This document shows positions 1 to 8,022 of a DNA stretch of 64,000 nucleotides, piece by piece. The position numbers were made by a program, and so were the translations under genes. The number at the start of each line of letters is the position of its first letter. Within the stretch, counting starts at the first letter, position 1. The notes beneath the pieces were generated by a model. The model had not been told where the DNA came from and did no database searches. It was given only the letters and a program-made list of their open reading frames with translations. Location: positions 2,356,001 through 2,420,000 of the forward strand of contig NZ_CP049863.1 in assembly GCF_011299575.1 (NCBI RefSeq). The letters are read 5' to 3'. The DNA is from Leucobacter viscericola (GTDB lineage: Bacteria; Actinomycetota; Actinomycetes; Actinomycetales; Microbacteriaceae).

Positions 1-176
1 CTGAGGTCTGCCACATCGCGCTGATCGGGGGCGAGTTCGATGTGATCGCGCTCGTGAGGGCCCGGGACAATCAAGATCTGCGGCGAGTGGTGCTCGAAGA
101 AATCCAGGCGATTCCGGCCGTGCGCGGCACGCGCACCCAGCTCATTTTTGAGGATTTCGACACCGCCGGCGTGTAG
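1..176 (+). CDS. Lrp/AsnC-family transcriptional regulator, C-terminal fragment
   Basis: Only the last 57 codons lie in the window (in frame from position 3, stop at 174-176). The peptide reads as the ligand-binding RAM half of an Lrp/AsnC regulator: a GEFD-type strand, then a helix RARDNQDLRRVVLEEI, then the typical closing segment with RGTRTQLIFEDFD. In this family the domain binds amino acids or related effectors and mediates assembly, while the missing N-terminal half would carry the DNA-binding helix-turn-helix. The effector and targets cannot be told from this piece. Confidence 0.8.
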   Translation, partial: EVCHIALIGGEFDVIALVRARDNQDLRRVVLEEIQAIPAVRGTRTQLIFEDFDTAGV

Positions 177-265
177 CTGTTCGCGACGCTTTTCGCCTCT
201 TCCGTTTGCTCAGTGCCCACCGATACGATGACCCATACAGGGGTCGTTTCGAAGAAGGTGGGGCC

Positions 266-1078
266 ATGAGTTTCGGTTCGGATTTGCAGGGGACACACAA
301 CGCGCGCGGTTTGGCAGGGTTGCCCACCGACGGAGGGCAAAGCATCGCGGAGGGTGTGCTGTTTCGCTCCGACTCACTCTCTGCGCTTACGCCTGAAGGG
401 GTTGCCGCGTTTCGTGAGTATCGCATCGGCACGGTGATCGACCTGCGCACCGACGCCGAGCGCAGCCGGGCCGCCGACGTACTTCCGACCGACAACAGCG
501 TCACGCTGATCCCGCTCCCCGTGCTTGGCGGTGCGATGGACGAGATGGCACGGGGGCTCATGCCCGCAGCAACTGCAGGTTCTAAGACTCAGCTCTCGTC
601 TGAGCAGCTCTCAGCGATCCTGGATCAGGTGCCGACGCTGCAGCAGCTCTACGTTGGTATCCTCTCAAGCAGCGCACGCCAGTTTGCTGAGCTCGGTCGT
701 GCGGTGCTCGCGGGTGTGGCGACGGATCGGCCGGGGGTGCTCTTTCACTGCACCGCGGGGAAGGATCGCACGGGTCTTGCAGCGGCGATTCTTTTGATGC
801 TGGCAGGGGTGGATCGCGAGACCATCGTCGCCGACTACACCCAGACCGAAGAGAACCTTGCCGGCGCGTTTGCCGAGGCGCTGACCGGGCTCATTACGGG
901 GTTTGGATTGCCGCTCACCCCCAAACTCGATCAGCTCGCGACTAAGTCGCCCGCGGCAGCGATTGAGGCAGCCATGGACTGGATCAGCGAAAACTACCGT
1001 GATGCCGCCGGGTACCTGCAGTCGGGCGGCATGACGGTTGAAGAGACCGACAAACTGCGACGCACGTTGCGGGTGTGA
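266..1078 (+). CDS. Tyrosine-protein phosphatase (Y_phosphatase3 / IphP-like family)
   Basis: This 270-aa protein carries the cysteine phosphatase signature HCTAGKDRTG, with the catalytic Cys at about residue 162 and the Arg that binds phosphate seven residues later. An upstream IDLRTDAE segment is also typical of this family (LipA/IphP-like protein-tyrosine or phosphoinositide phosphatases). No signal peptide is visible, so it is probably cytoplasmic. An upstream in-frame ATG at 206 exists, but the ATG at 266 follows a purine-rich GAAGAAGG ribosome site and starts where homology begins (MSFGSDLQGTHNARGL). It lies 34 bp before an acetyltransferase gene and may be cotranscribed with it. The substrate is unknown. 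Confidence 0.85.
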   Translation: MSFGSDLQGTHNARGLAGLPTDGGQSIAEGVLFRSDSLSALTPEGVAAFREYRIGTVIDLRTDAERSRAADVLPTDNSVTLIPLPVLGGAMDEMARGLMPAATAGSKTQLSSEQLSAILDQVPTLQQLYVGILSSSARQFAELGRAVLAGVATDRPGVLFHCTAGKDRTGLAAAILLMLAGVDRETIVADYTQTEENLAGAFAEALTGLITGFGLPLTPKLDQLATKSPAAAIEAAMDWISENYRDAAGYLQSGGMTVEETDKLRRTLRV

Positions 1079-1111
1079 TCCTGACCGCCGCGAATGCCTC
1101 AGAATAGCTGA

Positions 1112-1690
1112 GTGAGCAACAACGAGTTTCTGCGCATTCACGACCCCGAACGGCTCGCCGCGGGGGAGCGAGTGCTCGGCCCAGAGTTTCGGGCGATGAG
1201 CGAGCGTGTGATCCTTGCCACCGAGCTCACCTCGCGGCTGAACGTGCTGCCGTTTGACGACGAGGCTGGCCGGGCTGCACTGCTGGAGCAGATACTGGGC
1301 CGCCCACTGCCGCCGCGAGCGACCATCTACCCGCCCTTTTACACGGACCACGGCTTAGCCATTGAGCTCGCAGAGCGGGTGTTCATTAACCAGGGCTGCA
1401 CGTTTCTCGACTACGCGGGCACCCGCCTTGGCGAGGGTGTGATGGTCGGGCCGAAAGTGACGTTTATTACCGTCGGGCACCCGGTGGACCTCGAGGATCG
1501 ACGTCAGTTTCTTTCGGGCGCACCAATCGACGTTGCGGAGAACGTGTGGATCGGGGCCGGAGCCATGATCCTGCCGGGTGTCAGTATCGGTCGTGACGCC
1601 GTGGTTGCGGCGGGCACGGTTGTCGCCGAAGACGTTCCGGCGGCGAGCCTTGTCGCCGGGCCGAAGGGGAGCGTGAAGCGCCGGTGGTAG
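1112..1690 (+). CDS. Sugar O-acetyltransferase (maltose/galactoside acetyltransferase family)
   Basis: The 192-aa protein begins with a GTG and has the two parts expected of LacA/Maa/NodL-type enzymes. The first is an N-terminal helical Mac domain (about residues 1-60). The second is a left-handed beta-helix made of hexapeptide repeats, for example VMVGPKVTFITVGHP and WIGAGAMILPGVSIG, ending with VVAAGTVVAEDVPAASLVAGPKG. The His in the TVGHP motif matches the catalytic histidine of the family, which transfers acetyl from acetyl-CoA to a sugar hydroxyl. The acceptor sugar cannot be inferred. It follows the phosphatase gene in the same direction. Confidence 0.88.
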   Translation: MSNNEFLRIHDPERLAAGERVLGPEFRAMSERVILATELTSRLNVLPFDDEAGRAALLEQILGRPLPPRATIYPPFYTDHGLAIELAERVFINQGCTFLDYAGTRLGEGVMVGPKVTFITVGHPVDLEDRRQFLSGAPIDVAENVWIGAGAMILPGVSIGRDAVVAAGTVVAEDVPAASLVAGPKGSVKRRW

Positions 1691-1693
1691 CGC

Positions 1694-1900
1694 CTAGGCC
1701 TGGCCGTTGACCATGCGGGTGCGCAGGTCTTCGCTGCGGGCGATGTCACCCTGAAGTGACTTCAGCAGGTCGCGATCGACGGGCTTTGACTGCTCGACTT
1801 CTTCAACCTGCGCTTTTGCGGCCTCGATCTCTGCGTCGAGACGCTCGAGTACGAGGGCTTGAACATTTTCGGGGAGCCCGAGAAAGCCAGGAGTTTTCAT
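1694..1900 (-). CDS. Small coiled-coil hypothetical protein
   Basis: This 68-aa acidic protein is predicted to be almost entirely helical, with heptad-like spacing in ERLDAEIEAAKAQVEEVEQ. I do not recognise the family. Support for a real gene is a start codon placed 6 nt behind a TATGCT box (1907-1912, read on the minus strand), a leaderless arrangement seen repeatedly in this window. It is convergent with the acetyltransferase gene and divergent from a GNAT gene. Confidence 0.55.
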   Translation of the reverse strand: MKTPGFLGLPENVQALVLERLDAEIEAAKAQVEEVEQSKPVDRDLLKSLQGDIARSEDLRTRMVNGQA

Positions 1901-1917
1901 CCACTCAGCATACAGTC

Positions 1918-1939
1918 AGTCTGTCTGTTATGACAGACT
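1918..1939. promoter_or_regulatory. Palindromic operator-like site between divergent genes
   Basis: The arms AGTCTGTC (1918-1925) and GACAGACT (1932-1939) are perfect 8-bp inverted repeats around a 6-bp centre. The site lies directly upstream of the leaderless promoter of the small minus-strand gene and 38 bp before the GNAT start, so a bound repressor could control both. No regulator gene is adjacent, and the binding protein is unknown. Confidence 0.45.
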
Positions 1940-1977
1940 TGAACGTCGAGTGTTTCGGTCATGACGGAGGAGTCAAC

Positions 1978-2562
1978 TTGCTGCAGCATCCAGGTACCCT
2001 GCGAGGTCGAATCGTCACGCTGGAGCCCCTCACCGCTGAACACGCGGAGGGGTTGGGCGCTGCGGCCGAAGACGGTGAGGTGTGGCGACTCTGGTACACC
2101 CAGGTGCCACGGCCCGAGGGCATGGCGGCAGAGATCGAGCGCCGTCTCCAGCTGCAGCGTGAGGGCTCAATGATCGCCTTTGCCTCGCGACGCAACGACA
2201 CTGGCGCGTTGATCGGCATGACCACCTTTATGCACATCGACGCGAAGACCCCGCGTGTGGAGATTGGTTCCACGTGGAACGCGGCAAGCGCGCAGGGCAC
2301 CGGCACCAACGCCGAGTCGAAGCTGCTGCTGTTGCAGCACGCCTTTGATGTCTGGGGCTGCACGGCGGTTGAGTTTCGCACTGACTTCAATAACCACCAG
2401 TCGCGCGCGGCGATTGCGCGCCTCGGGGCGAACCAGGACGGTGTGCTTCGTGCCCACCAGAACAGCAATGGTTACCTGCGCGACACGGTTGTGTTCTCGA
2501 TCACGCAGCCAGAGTGGGCCGGGGTGCGGCTTGGGTTGGAGCACCGGCTTCGCAAGTACTGA
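1978..2562 (+). CDS. GNAT-family N-acetyltransferase (RimJ/RimL-like)
   Basis: The 194-aa protein has the Acetyltransf_3 architecture: an N-terminal RIVTLEPLTAEHAEGL strand-helix unit, the central MTTFMHIDAKTPRVEIGS strand, and the acetyl-CoA segment followed by FRTDFNNHQSRAAIARLGA. The last segment is the diagnostic N-x-x-S-x-x-A-I-x-x-x-G element of the RimJ/RimL group. The frame is open well upstream, but a GGAGGA ribosome site at 1967-1972 sits 5 nt before TTG 1978, which fits the domain start better than ATG 1930 inside the palindrome. The substrate is unknown. Confidence 0.85.
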   Translation: MLQHPGTLRGRIVTLEPLTAEHAEGLGAAAEDGEVWRLWYTQVPRPEGMAAEIERRLQLQREGSMIAFASRRNDTGALIGMTTFMHIDAKTPRVEIGSTWNAASAQGTGTNAESKLLLLQHAFDVWGCTAVEFRTDFNNHQSRAAIARLGANQDGVLRAHQNSNGYLRDTVVFSITQPEWAGVRLGLEHRLRKY

Positions 2563-2639
2563 GTGCGCCGAGTGAACGCATATCAACCTTCTGATCGTTC
2601 AGAATGTTGGCTTGGGTTCACTCGAGCGGGTTGCTGGGT

Positions 2640-3323
2640 CTACCCCTGCGTGTGTGCCCACACGACGGCCTGAATGCGGTCGCGCACCCCTAGCTTCTGC
2701 AGCAGGTTCGATACGTGGGTCTTCACCGTGGCTTCACCGAGAAACAGCTCCGCCGCGATCTCAGAGTTCGACTTTCCCTCCGCGACAAGGCTGAGCACTT
2801 CTCGCTCGCGATCAGTGAGCCGGGCGTCGTCCATTGCATCCTTGAGGGTGTCGGATCCTGAACCCCCTTCGGCGGTCACGGCAGCACTGGGCGCGGCCTC
2901 GCGGTCCGCCGAAACCCGCTCAATCACCGCGCGTGTAACGTCTGGGCCGAGGAGGGCGTTGCCCGCGGCGATCGTGCGCACCGCATCGATGAGCTGTTCG
3001 GCCCGCGAGGTTTTGAGCAGAAAGCCGCTCACGCCCGCCGCGAGCGCATCGAACAGATACTGTTCGTGGCCAAAGGTGGTGAGGATCAGCACGCCGGTCT
3101 CGGGCTGCTCGGCAAGAATCTGGCGGCTCGCCTCGATGCCGTTGAGCAGGGGCATCTCGACGTCCATGCAGATCACGTCGGGTGTGTGTTTCGCCGCGGC
3201 AGCTATGGCGTCCTCGCCATTGACGGCCTCCGCGATCACCTCAATGTCTGGCTCAGACTCGAGAATGATTCGAAACCCAGAGCGCACAAGCTCCTGATCG
3301 TCAACCAGCATGACCCGGATCAT
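2640..3323 (-). CDS. NarL/FixJ-family response regulator
   Basis: The 227-aa regulator has a receiver domain with the acidic pair DD8-9, phospho-acceptor Asp54 (ICMDVEMP) and conserved Lys (LLKTS). It ends in a LuxR-type helix-turn-helix (LTDREREVLSLVAEGKSNSEIAAELFLGEATVKTHV, split here by an ordinary linker). A Ser/Gly-rich linker of about 30 residues separates the domains. It overlaps the sensor kinase gene by 4 bp, so translation is coupled. The divergent ABC exporter pair at 4763-6810 is the likely target, as in LiaRS- or DesKR-type modules. Confidence 0.93.
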   Translation of the reverse strand: MIRVMLVDDQELVRSGFRIILESEPDIEVIAEAVNGEDAIAAAAKHTPDVICMDVEMPLLNGIEASRQILAEQPETGVLILTTFGHEQYLFDALAAGVSGFLLKTSRAEQLIDAVRTIAAGNALLGPDVTRAVIERVSADREAAPSAAVTAEGGSGSDTLKDAMDDARLTDREREVLSLVAEGKSNSEIAAELFLGEATVKTHVSNLLQKLGVRDRIQAVVWAHTQG

Positions 3324-4618
3324 GCGCCGCCCTTCTGTGCGCCCTCAAGGGGCACCGATGCTCGAACAATAAATCCGCCGCGTTCGCGACGCCCCGCACT
3401 GACGGTACCACCGACAGCACCGATGCGTTCCTGCATGCCGCGCAAACCGAGGCTTGATCCGTTTGGTCTGGCCGAACCGGCGCCCCTTGACCCGCGGAGT
3501 GTCTGCCTGACTCCGTCGTCGCTCACCTCGACCTCGACGGCCTCTGGTGAGAAGCGCAGCCGTACGTCGGCGGCGGCTCCCCGGCCGGCGTGCTTGCGCA
3601 CGTTGGTGAGGGCCTCCTGCACGACCCGGTACATCGCGACGTCGACGAGCAGCGGCAGCGGTCTCGTGTCGCCGGCGACGATCAGTGTTGTCGGTAACCC
3701 CGAGCTCTGCGATTCGGCGACCAGGGCCCCGAGCTGCGCGATGCCGACGGTTGTGGATCCGCTCTCCGCCTCGGGCGTGCGCAGTGTGTGCAGGAGGCGA
3801 CGCAGTTCTTCGACCGCGGTGTGTGCGCTCTCTTCAACAACCTCAAGCGCGCGGGATGCCTGATCGGGATCGCGCTCCAAACTGCGGCGAGCCGCAGCCG
3901 CTTGAATGCCCATCACCGAGACGTGGTGGGCAACAACGTCGTGCAGTTCGCGGGCGATCGTGATGCGGTCGAGGGCCACTGCCTGTGCTGCGCTTGTTTG
4001 CCGCTCAAGGTCGAGCTCTCGCCCCTGCGCTTCGAGGCGGGCCACTGTTCGGGCCGCGCGCCAGGAGCGCTCACCAAAGAGGAAGGCGCCGACAAAATAG
4101 ATCAGGTTGGTGAGCACCTGCAGCACCGCAAACGTGGCGAAGGCCGAAAAGAGGCCGGTGCGCGGGACGCCGGGGTAGGCGTCGGGGTCTGAAGAAGAGA
4201 TGACGAGCGCGATGACGACCCAGAGCAGCATTGCTGCCGTGATCCCGAACCTGCTCCAGAATGCGAGGCGACGATCCTGCTCCCACGCACCAACGGTGTA
4301 CAGCGCAATAAATAGCGAGACGTTGGTGACCAGTACCTCCGGCACGTCAAACTGGCCGCAAACAAAGAACCCGATCGCAACCACAATCGCAACCGGCACC
4401 GGGTAGCGGCGCCTAAGTGTGAGTGGCAGCGTGCAGAGTCCAATACCCAGCACGATCACCCAGAGGTCAGCGGGGTGTTTGTAGAACTCCATGCGCTGAT
4501 AGAGCAGGGTTGTCAGTACCGCTGAGAGAGCGAGACCGAGCGCTAGTGCAGCATCGGCCCGGATTCCGGTGCGATCGGGTTTCGGGCGCACCCAAACGGC
4601 ACTCGCGGTTGATGTCAT
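3320..4618 (-). CDS. Sensor histidine kinase of the HisKA_3 family
   Basis: The 432-aa protein has about four to six hydrophobic membrane segments in its first 190 residues. A coiled linker and the HisKA_3 box RELHDVVAHHVSVM (phospho-acceptor His) follow, then a HATPase_c domain with N- and G-boxes (QEALTNVRKHAG, SLGLRGMQERI). This is the NarX/DesK-like partner of the adjacent response regulator. Its large membrane domain without an extracellular sensor loop suggests sensing within the membrane. The start at 4618 lies 7 nt behind a TAGCCT box (minus strand 4626-4631), indicating a leaderless mRNA. Confidence 0.92.
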   Translation of the reverse strand: MTSTASAVWVRPKPDRTGIRADAALALGLALSAVLTTLLYQRMEFYKHPADLWVIVLGIGLCTLPLTLRRRYPVPVAIVVAIGFFVCGQFDVPEVLVTNVSLFIALYTVGAWEQDRRLAFWSRFGITAAMLLWVVIALVISSSDPDAYPGVPRTGLFSAFATFAVLQVLTNLIYFVGAFLFGERSWRAARTVARLEAQGRELDLERQTSAAQAVALDRITIARELHDVVAHHVSVMGIQAAAARRSLERDPDQASRALEVVEESAHTAVEELRRLLHTLRTPEAESGSTTVGIAQLGALVAESQSSGLPTTLIVAGDTRPLPLLVDVAMYRVVQEALTNVRKHAGRGAAADVRLRFSPEAVEVEVSDDGVRQTLRGSRGAGSARPNGSSLGLRGMQERIGAVGGTVSAGRRERGGFIVRASVPLEGAQKGGA

Positions 4619-4762
4619 GTGTTCCAGGCTAGAGCTTCACGGGGGAGGACGCCTCCGCCCAGAGGGGGAGCAGCCGGTTTGTGTGCTTGCGCAGATTCCA
4701 CCTTGCGGGGGAAGCGCCATGTCGGTGGTCACCCGTAGCGTTGAGGTAACGAAAGGGGCGAG

Positions 4763-5668
4763 ATGATCGACATCGCAGGAATCTCCCGCAGTTTTGGTAG
4801 CCGCACAGTGCTCAACGACGTGAGCTTTAGTGTTGAGAGTGGCCGTATGACCGGCTTCGTGGGAGGCAACGGGGCTGGCAAAACGACCACCATGCGCATT
4901 ATTCTCGGGGTGCTCTCGGCAGACAAGGGCGAGGTGCGGCTGAACGGCTCACCCGTCACCCAGGCTGACCGTGCACGCTTCGGCTACATGCCCGAAGAGC
5001 GTGGCCTCTACCCGAAAATGAAGGTGCTCGAGCAGCTCACCTACCTCGGCCGCTTGCACGGCATGGCTGCAGGATCCGCGAAAGCGTCTGCGACCGCACT
5101 GCTTGAGCGACTCGGCCTCGAAGAGCGCATGAACGACACGCTCGAGAGCCTCTCGCTCGGCAACCAGCAGCGCGCCCAGATCGCGGCGGCCCTCGTGCAT
5201 GAGCCGAGTGCGCTTGTGCTCGATGAGCCGTTCTCGGGCCTCGATCCGATGGCCGTTGAGGTTGTGCTCGCCGTGCTTCGCGACTACGCATCGAAGGGGG
5301 CGCCGGTGCTCTTCTCCTCCCACCAGCTCGACATCGTTGAGCGACTGTGTGACGACGTGGTTGTGATCGGCAACGGTCGAATTCTTGCCAAGGGGTCGCG
5401 CGAGGCGCTGCGGGCAGAGCACTCGGGGCGCAGCTTCGAGCTCGAGCTTGCGGGAACCGCGGCCGACGCGGGCTGGGTTCGGGATCAGCCCGGTGTGTCA
5501 GTCACACACCTCGATGGCGGATTCGCGCGCTTTGACGCCGACACCGACGAGGCGGCCCGTGCCGTGCTGGTGCGAGCAACCTCGGCTGATCCTTCCGTGG
5601 CGACGGTGCGCAGCTTCGCGCCCGTCACCCCCTCACTCGCTCAGATTTTCAAGGAGGTCGTGCGATGA
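4763..5668 (+). CDS. ABC transporter ATP-binding protein (NatA-like)
   Basis: The 301-aa ATPase has a Walker A GGNGAGKT at residues 34-41, a signature region LSLGNQQR in place of the usual LSGGQ, and Walker B LVLDEPFSGLDP. The C-terminal extension of about 80 residues is typical of the drug/sodium-export CcmA/NatA group. A good ribosome site (AAAGGGG) precedes ATG 4763. It overlaps the permease gene by 4 bp and the pair would form an ABC-2 type exporter. It is transcribed divergently from the two-component genes, which suggests regulation by them. The substrate is unknown. Confidence 0.93.
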   Translation: MIDIAGISRSFGSRTVLNDVSFSVESGRMTGFVGGNGAGKTTTMRIILGVLSADKGEVRLNGSPVTQADRARFGYMPEERGLYPKMKVLEQLTYLGRLHGMAAGSAKASATALLERLGLEERMNDTLESLSLGNQQRAQIAAALVHEPSALVLDEPFSGLDPMAVEVVLAVLRDYASKGAPVLFSSHQLDIVERLCDDVVVIGNGRILAKGSREALRAEHSGRSFELELAGTAADAGWVRDQPGVSVTHLDGGFARFDADTDEAARAVLVRATSADPSVATVRSFAPVTPSLAQIFKEVVR

Positions 5669-6810
5669 GCACACAGACCGAAGTACGTTCGAACCCGGCA
5701 GCGGTCTCTGCACCGGGTGGCCCCCGTCCGATGAGTGGCGCGCAGGGTGCGTGGCTCGTCGCCGAGCGCGAGATCACCACCCGCCTGCGCAGCAAAGCCT
5801 TCCTTATCTCCACGGGTCTGTTGCTGCTGCTTGTGCTGGGATCGGTGCTGTTCAGCGGTTTCATGGCGAAATCGGGCGGGTTCGGCGACGCGACGAAGGT
5901 CGCCGTGGTCGGTTCCTCCGCTGAGGGCTTGAAGGGTGCAGACTACGAGGTGACGGAGGTCGCGGATCGTGCTGCAGCTGAGAAGCTGGTGCGCAATGGC
6001 GACGTAGAAGCCGCGATTGTGCCCGGCGGTGAGGGTCCCGTTGACCTCACGGTGATCGCACTCGACAGCGCCCCGATGGACCTGGTGCAGTCGCTCTCGG
6101 CCGCACCCTCGGTTGAACTGCTTGACCCCTCTGCGCAGAACCCGTTCCTCGCGTACATCATCGCGATCGGTTTTGGTGTTGTGTTCATGATGAGCGCGAT
6201 CACCTTCGGTACGACCATCGCGCAGAGTGTGGTGGAAGAGAAGCAGACTCGCATCGTTGAGATCTTGCTTGCCACGGTGACCGCTCGAACGATTCTCGCC
6301 GGAAAGATCCTCGGCAACAGCATCCTTGCGCTTGCTCAGGTTGTGGCGATTGCGGCGCTCGCTTCGGTTGGCATGCTCGCGACGGGTCAAGACCTGTTGC
6401 TTGGTGAGCTTGGTAACGCACTTATCTGGTTCGGCATCCTGTTTGCCTTCGCCTTTGTGCTCCTCGCCGGGCTCTATGCGGCGCTCGCATCCCTCGTCTC
6501 ACGCCAGGAAGACATTGGATCGGTCACGAGCCCCGTCATGATGCTCGTGATGCTGCCCTACATTGCCGTCATCATGTTCTACGACAACCCGCAGGCGCTC
6601 GCGATCATGAGCTACATCCCGTTCTCGGCACCTGTTGGCATGCCGGTGCGACTGTACCTCGGTGCCGCTGAGTGGTGGGAGCCGATCGTCTCGCTCGGCA
6701 TCCTCGCCGTCACCATCGCAATTGTGCTCTGGATCGGCGCGCGCATCTACAGCAACTCGATCCTGCGCACGGGTGCCCGCGTGAAGATCGCTGACGCGAT
6801 CAAGGGGTAG
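5665..6810 (+). CDS. ABC transporter permease (NatB/ABC-2 family)
   Basis: The 381-aa protein has one N-terminal membrane segment, a soluble extracytoplasmic loop of about 130 residues and then five further membrane segments, the layout of ABC2_membrane_3/NatB permeases. The cytoplasmic VVEEKQTRIVEILLATV motif between membrane segments is characteristic and probably contacts the ATPase. It is translationally coupled to the upstream ATPase gene and followed by a strong terminator, so the transcription unit is probably just these two genes. Confidence 0.92.
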   Translation: MSTQTEVRSNPAAVSAPGGPRPMSGAQGAWLVAEREITTRLRSKAFLISTGLLLLLVLGSVLFSGFMAKSGGFGDATKVAVVGSSAEGLKGADYEVTEVADRAAAEKLVRNGDVEAAIVPGGEGPVDLTVIALDSAPMDLVQSLSAAPSVELLDPSAQNPFLAYIIAIGFGVVFMMSAITFGTTIAQSVVEEKQTRIVEILLATVTARTILAGKILGNSILALAQVVAIAALASVGMLATGQDLLLGELGNALIWFGILFAFAFVLLAGLYAALASLVSRQEDIGSVTSPVMMLVMLPYIAVIMFYDNPQALAIMSYIPFSAPVGMPVRLYLGAAEWWEPIVSLGILAVTIAIVLWIGARIYSNSILRTGARVKIADAIKG

Positions 6811-6823
6811 CTGCCCTGCAGGA

Positions 6824-6860
6824 GGGGCCAGTGAGCGTTCCGCTCACTGGCCCCTTTGCT
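6824..6860 (+). terminator. Rho-independent-type terminator after the ABC operon
   Basis: A perfect 14-bp stem (6824-6837 with 6841-6854) closes a 3-nt TTC loop and is followed by a short T-rich tail. It lies 14 bp after the permease stop codon. Confidence 0.85.
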
Positions 6861-6929
6861 GTTGCTGCGTGCTGCAACTCTCGGTGTCTAGTTTCGCGCC
6901 GGGGTGCCCCCACCCCGCTGAGAAGCTAT

Positions 6930-6975
6930 CAACTCGTCGAGAAGCCATCGTCTAGGGTGGCTTCTCGACGAGTTG
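6930..6975. repeat. Hairpin family C: 18-bp inverted repeat
   Basis: Arms 6930-6947 and 6958-6975 are perfect 18-bp complements around a 10-nt loop; the arm contains CTCGTCGAGAAGCC. It lies between the ABC permease terminator and the leaderless promoter of cdd, so it is not needed as the operon terminator and has no T-tract. Its size and loop length resemble the A-family hairpins, but the sequence is different. No second copy was found here. Confidence 0.75.
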
Positions 6976-7018
6976 GTGGCCTGTCGGCGGGGCAAATGTG
7001 GGGGTGGGTCGGGGCCAC

Positions 7019-7024
7019 TACGAT
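7019..7024 (+). promoter_or_regulatory. -10 element of cdd, leaderless start
   Basis: TACGAT lies 6 nt before the ATG at 7031, which places the expected transcription start on the A of the start codon. No Shine-Dalgarno sequence is present. This decides the start of cdd in favour of 7031 over the upstream in-frame ATG. Confidence 0.5.
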
Positions 7025-7030
7025 TTGGGC

Positions 7031-7480
7031 ATGGATCTTTCTGTCGACTGGGCTGTTCTGCGCGAGGCGTCGCTCGCTGCAGCTCACCAGGCCTATGCGC
7101 CTTACTCAGGGTTTGCGGTTGGGTGTGCGGCTCTCGTGGACGATGGCCGTGTGATCTCCGGCTGCAACGTTGAGAACGCGAGTTATGGGGTGACACTCTG
7201 CGCGGAGTGCGCCATGATTGGGCAGTTGCACCTTGGGGGAGGTGGCAAGCTCGTGGCCTTTGATTGTGTGGGGGTGCCGAGGAAAGAGGGTGACGCTGAA
7301 ACTGGAGCGGATACTGAGCGCAGTGCCGATCCTGCCGCACACACCATCACCCCCTGCGGACGGTGCCGCCAACTGCTGTTCGAGGCCGCCGCTCCTGGGC
7401 TGCTTCTGAACACTCCCGACGGCGTGCGCACCATCGAGGACTTGCTGCCGCAGGCGTTCGGCCCGGCAGCGATGGCGTAG
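7031..7480 (+). CDS. cdd: Cytidine deaminase
   Basis: The 149-aa enzyme converts cytidine or deoxycytidine to uridine or deoxyuridine in pyrimidine salvage. It has the zinc motifs of the family: CAE at residues 57-59 (Glu is the proton shuttle) and PCGRC with Cys109 and Cys112. The N-terminal APYSGFAVGCAAL and NVENASYG substrate-binding segments are also conserved. An acidic insert of about 20 residues (about 83-105), absent from typical 130-aa Cdd proteins, precedes the second zinc motif. It is preceded by hairpin C and followed by doxX. Confidence 0.93.
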   Translation: MDLSVDWAVLREASLAAAHQAYAPYSGFAVGCAALVDDGRVISGCNVENASYGVTLCAECAMIGQLHLGGGGKLVAFDCVGVPRKEGDAETGADTERSADPAAHTITPCGRCRQLLFEAAAPGLLLNTPDGVRTIEDLLPQAFGPAAMA

Positions 7481-7516
7481 GCGAAGTGCCTCTCCGCTGT
7501 GAATCCCCTACATCTG

Positions 7517-7556
7517 TCGTGATTTAGTTGTAGGTGAAACTAAATTTCTGTCACGA
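7517..7556. promoter_or_regulatory. Nested inverted repeats in the doxX promoter region
   Basis: An inner repeat TTTAGTT (7523-7529) / AACTAAA (7538-7544) is enclosed by TCGTGA (7517-7522) / TCACGA (7551-7556). The site ends 7 bp before the doxX start codon and is more AT-rich than its surroundings. It looks like an operator; the MarR gene just downstream of doxX is a candidate binder, but this is inference. Confidence 0.45.
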
Positions 7557-7563
7557 TGCTCAC

Positions 7564-7989
7564 ATGAGAAATTTCAATTCATCTGGAATCGCAATTGTCC
7601 GAGTCGTTCTGGGTGTCATCATGCTGGCCCACGGCATTCAGAAGTTCGCCGTGTACACCGTCGCCGGGTTTGAGGGTGTGCTGGGTGAGCTCGGTGTGCC
7701 GTTTGCCGGTCTGCTCGCGTACGCCGTTCCGATTGTTGAGGTTGGCGCGGGTGTGCTGCTGATCCTGGGCCTGTTCACGCGCGTCGCCGGAGTGCTGACA
7801 GTCGGCGTCGGGCTCGCGGCGCTGTTCACCATGCACATCGCAAACGGACTGTTTGTTGACGACGGTGGTTACGAACTCGTGCTGCTGATCGCGGCTGCGG
7901 GCGCGGGTGTGGCACTGCTCGGTGGCGGGCGATTCTCGCTCGATGCAGTTGTGCCGTTTGGCAAGAAGCCGGTGGCGCAGACTGCGTAA
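7564..7989 (+). CDS. DoxX-family membrane protein
   Basis: The 141-aa protein has four membrane segments and the DoxX motifs VLGVIMLAHGIQKF near the N terminus and a PIVEVGAGVLLILGLFTR segment in the middle. The family is linked to redox and thiol stress in actinobacteria and to membrane oxidoreductase complexes in archaea, but its biochemical role is poorly defined. ATG 7564 is preferred because the family alignment begins with RNFNSSGIAIVRV. It is convergent with a MarR gene. Confidence 0.85.
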   Translation: MRNFNSSGIAIVRVVLGVIMLAHGIQKFAVYTVAGFEGVLGELGVPFAGLLAYAVPIVEVGAGVLLILGLFTRVAGVLTVGVGLAALFTMHIANGLFVDDGGYELVLLIAAAGAGVALLGGGRFSLDAVVPFGKKPVAQTA

Positions 7990-8022
7990 CGAAGAAGCGG
8001 CGCAGATGTTCTGCCCGGTCGA

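Noticed and set aside
5641..6390. 250-codon minus-strand frame opposite the ABC permease
   Set aside because: It has a low-complexity composition rich in His, Arg and Gln and overlaps a clear ABC-2 permease gene.
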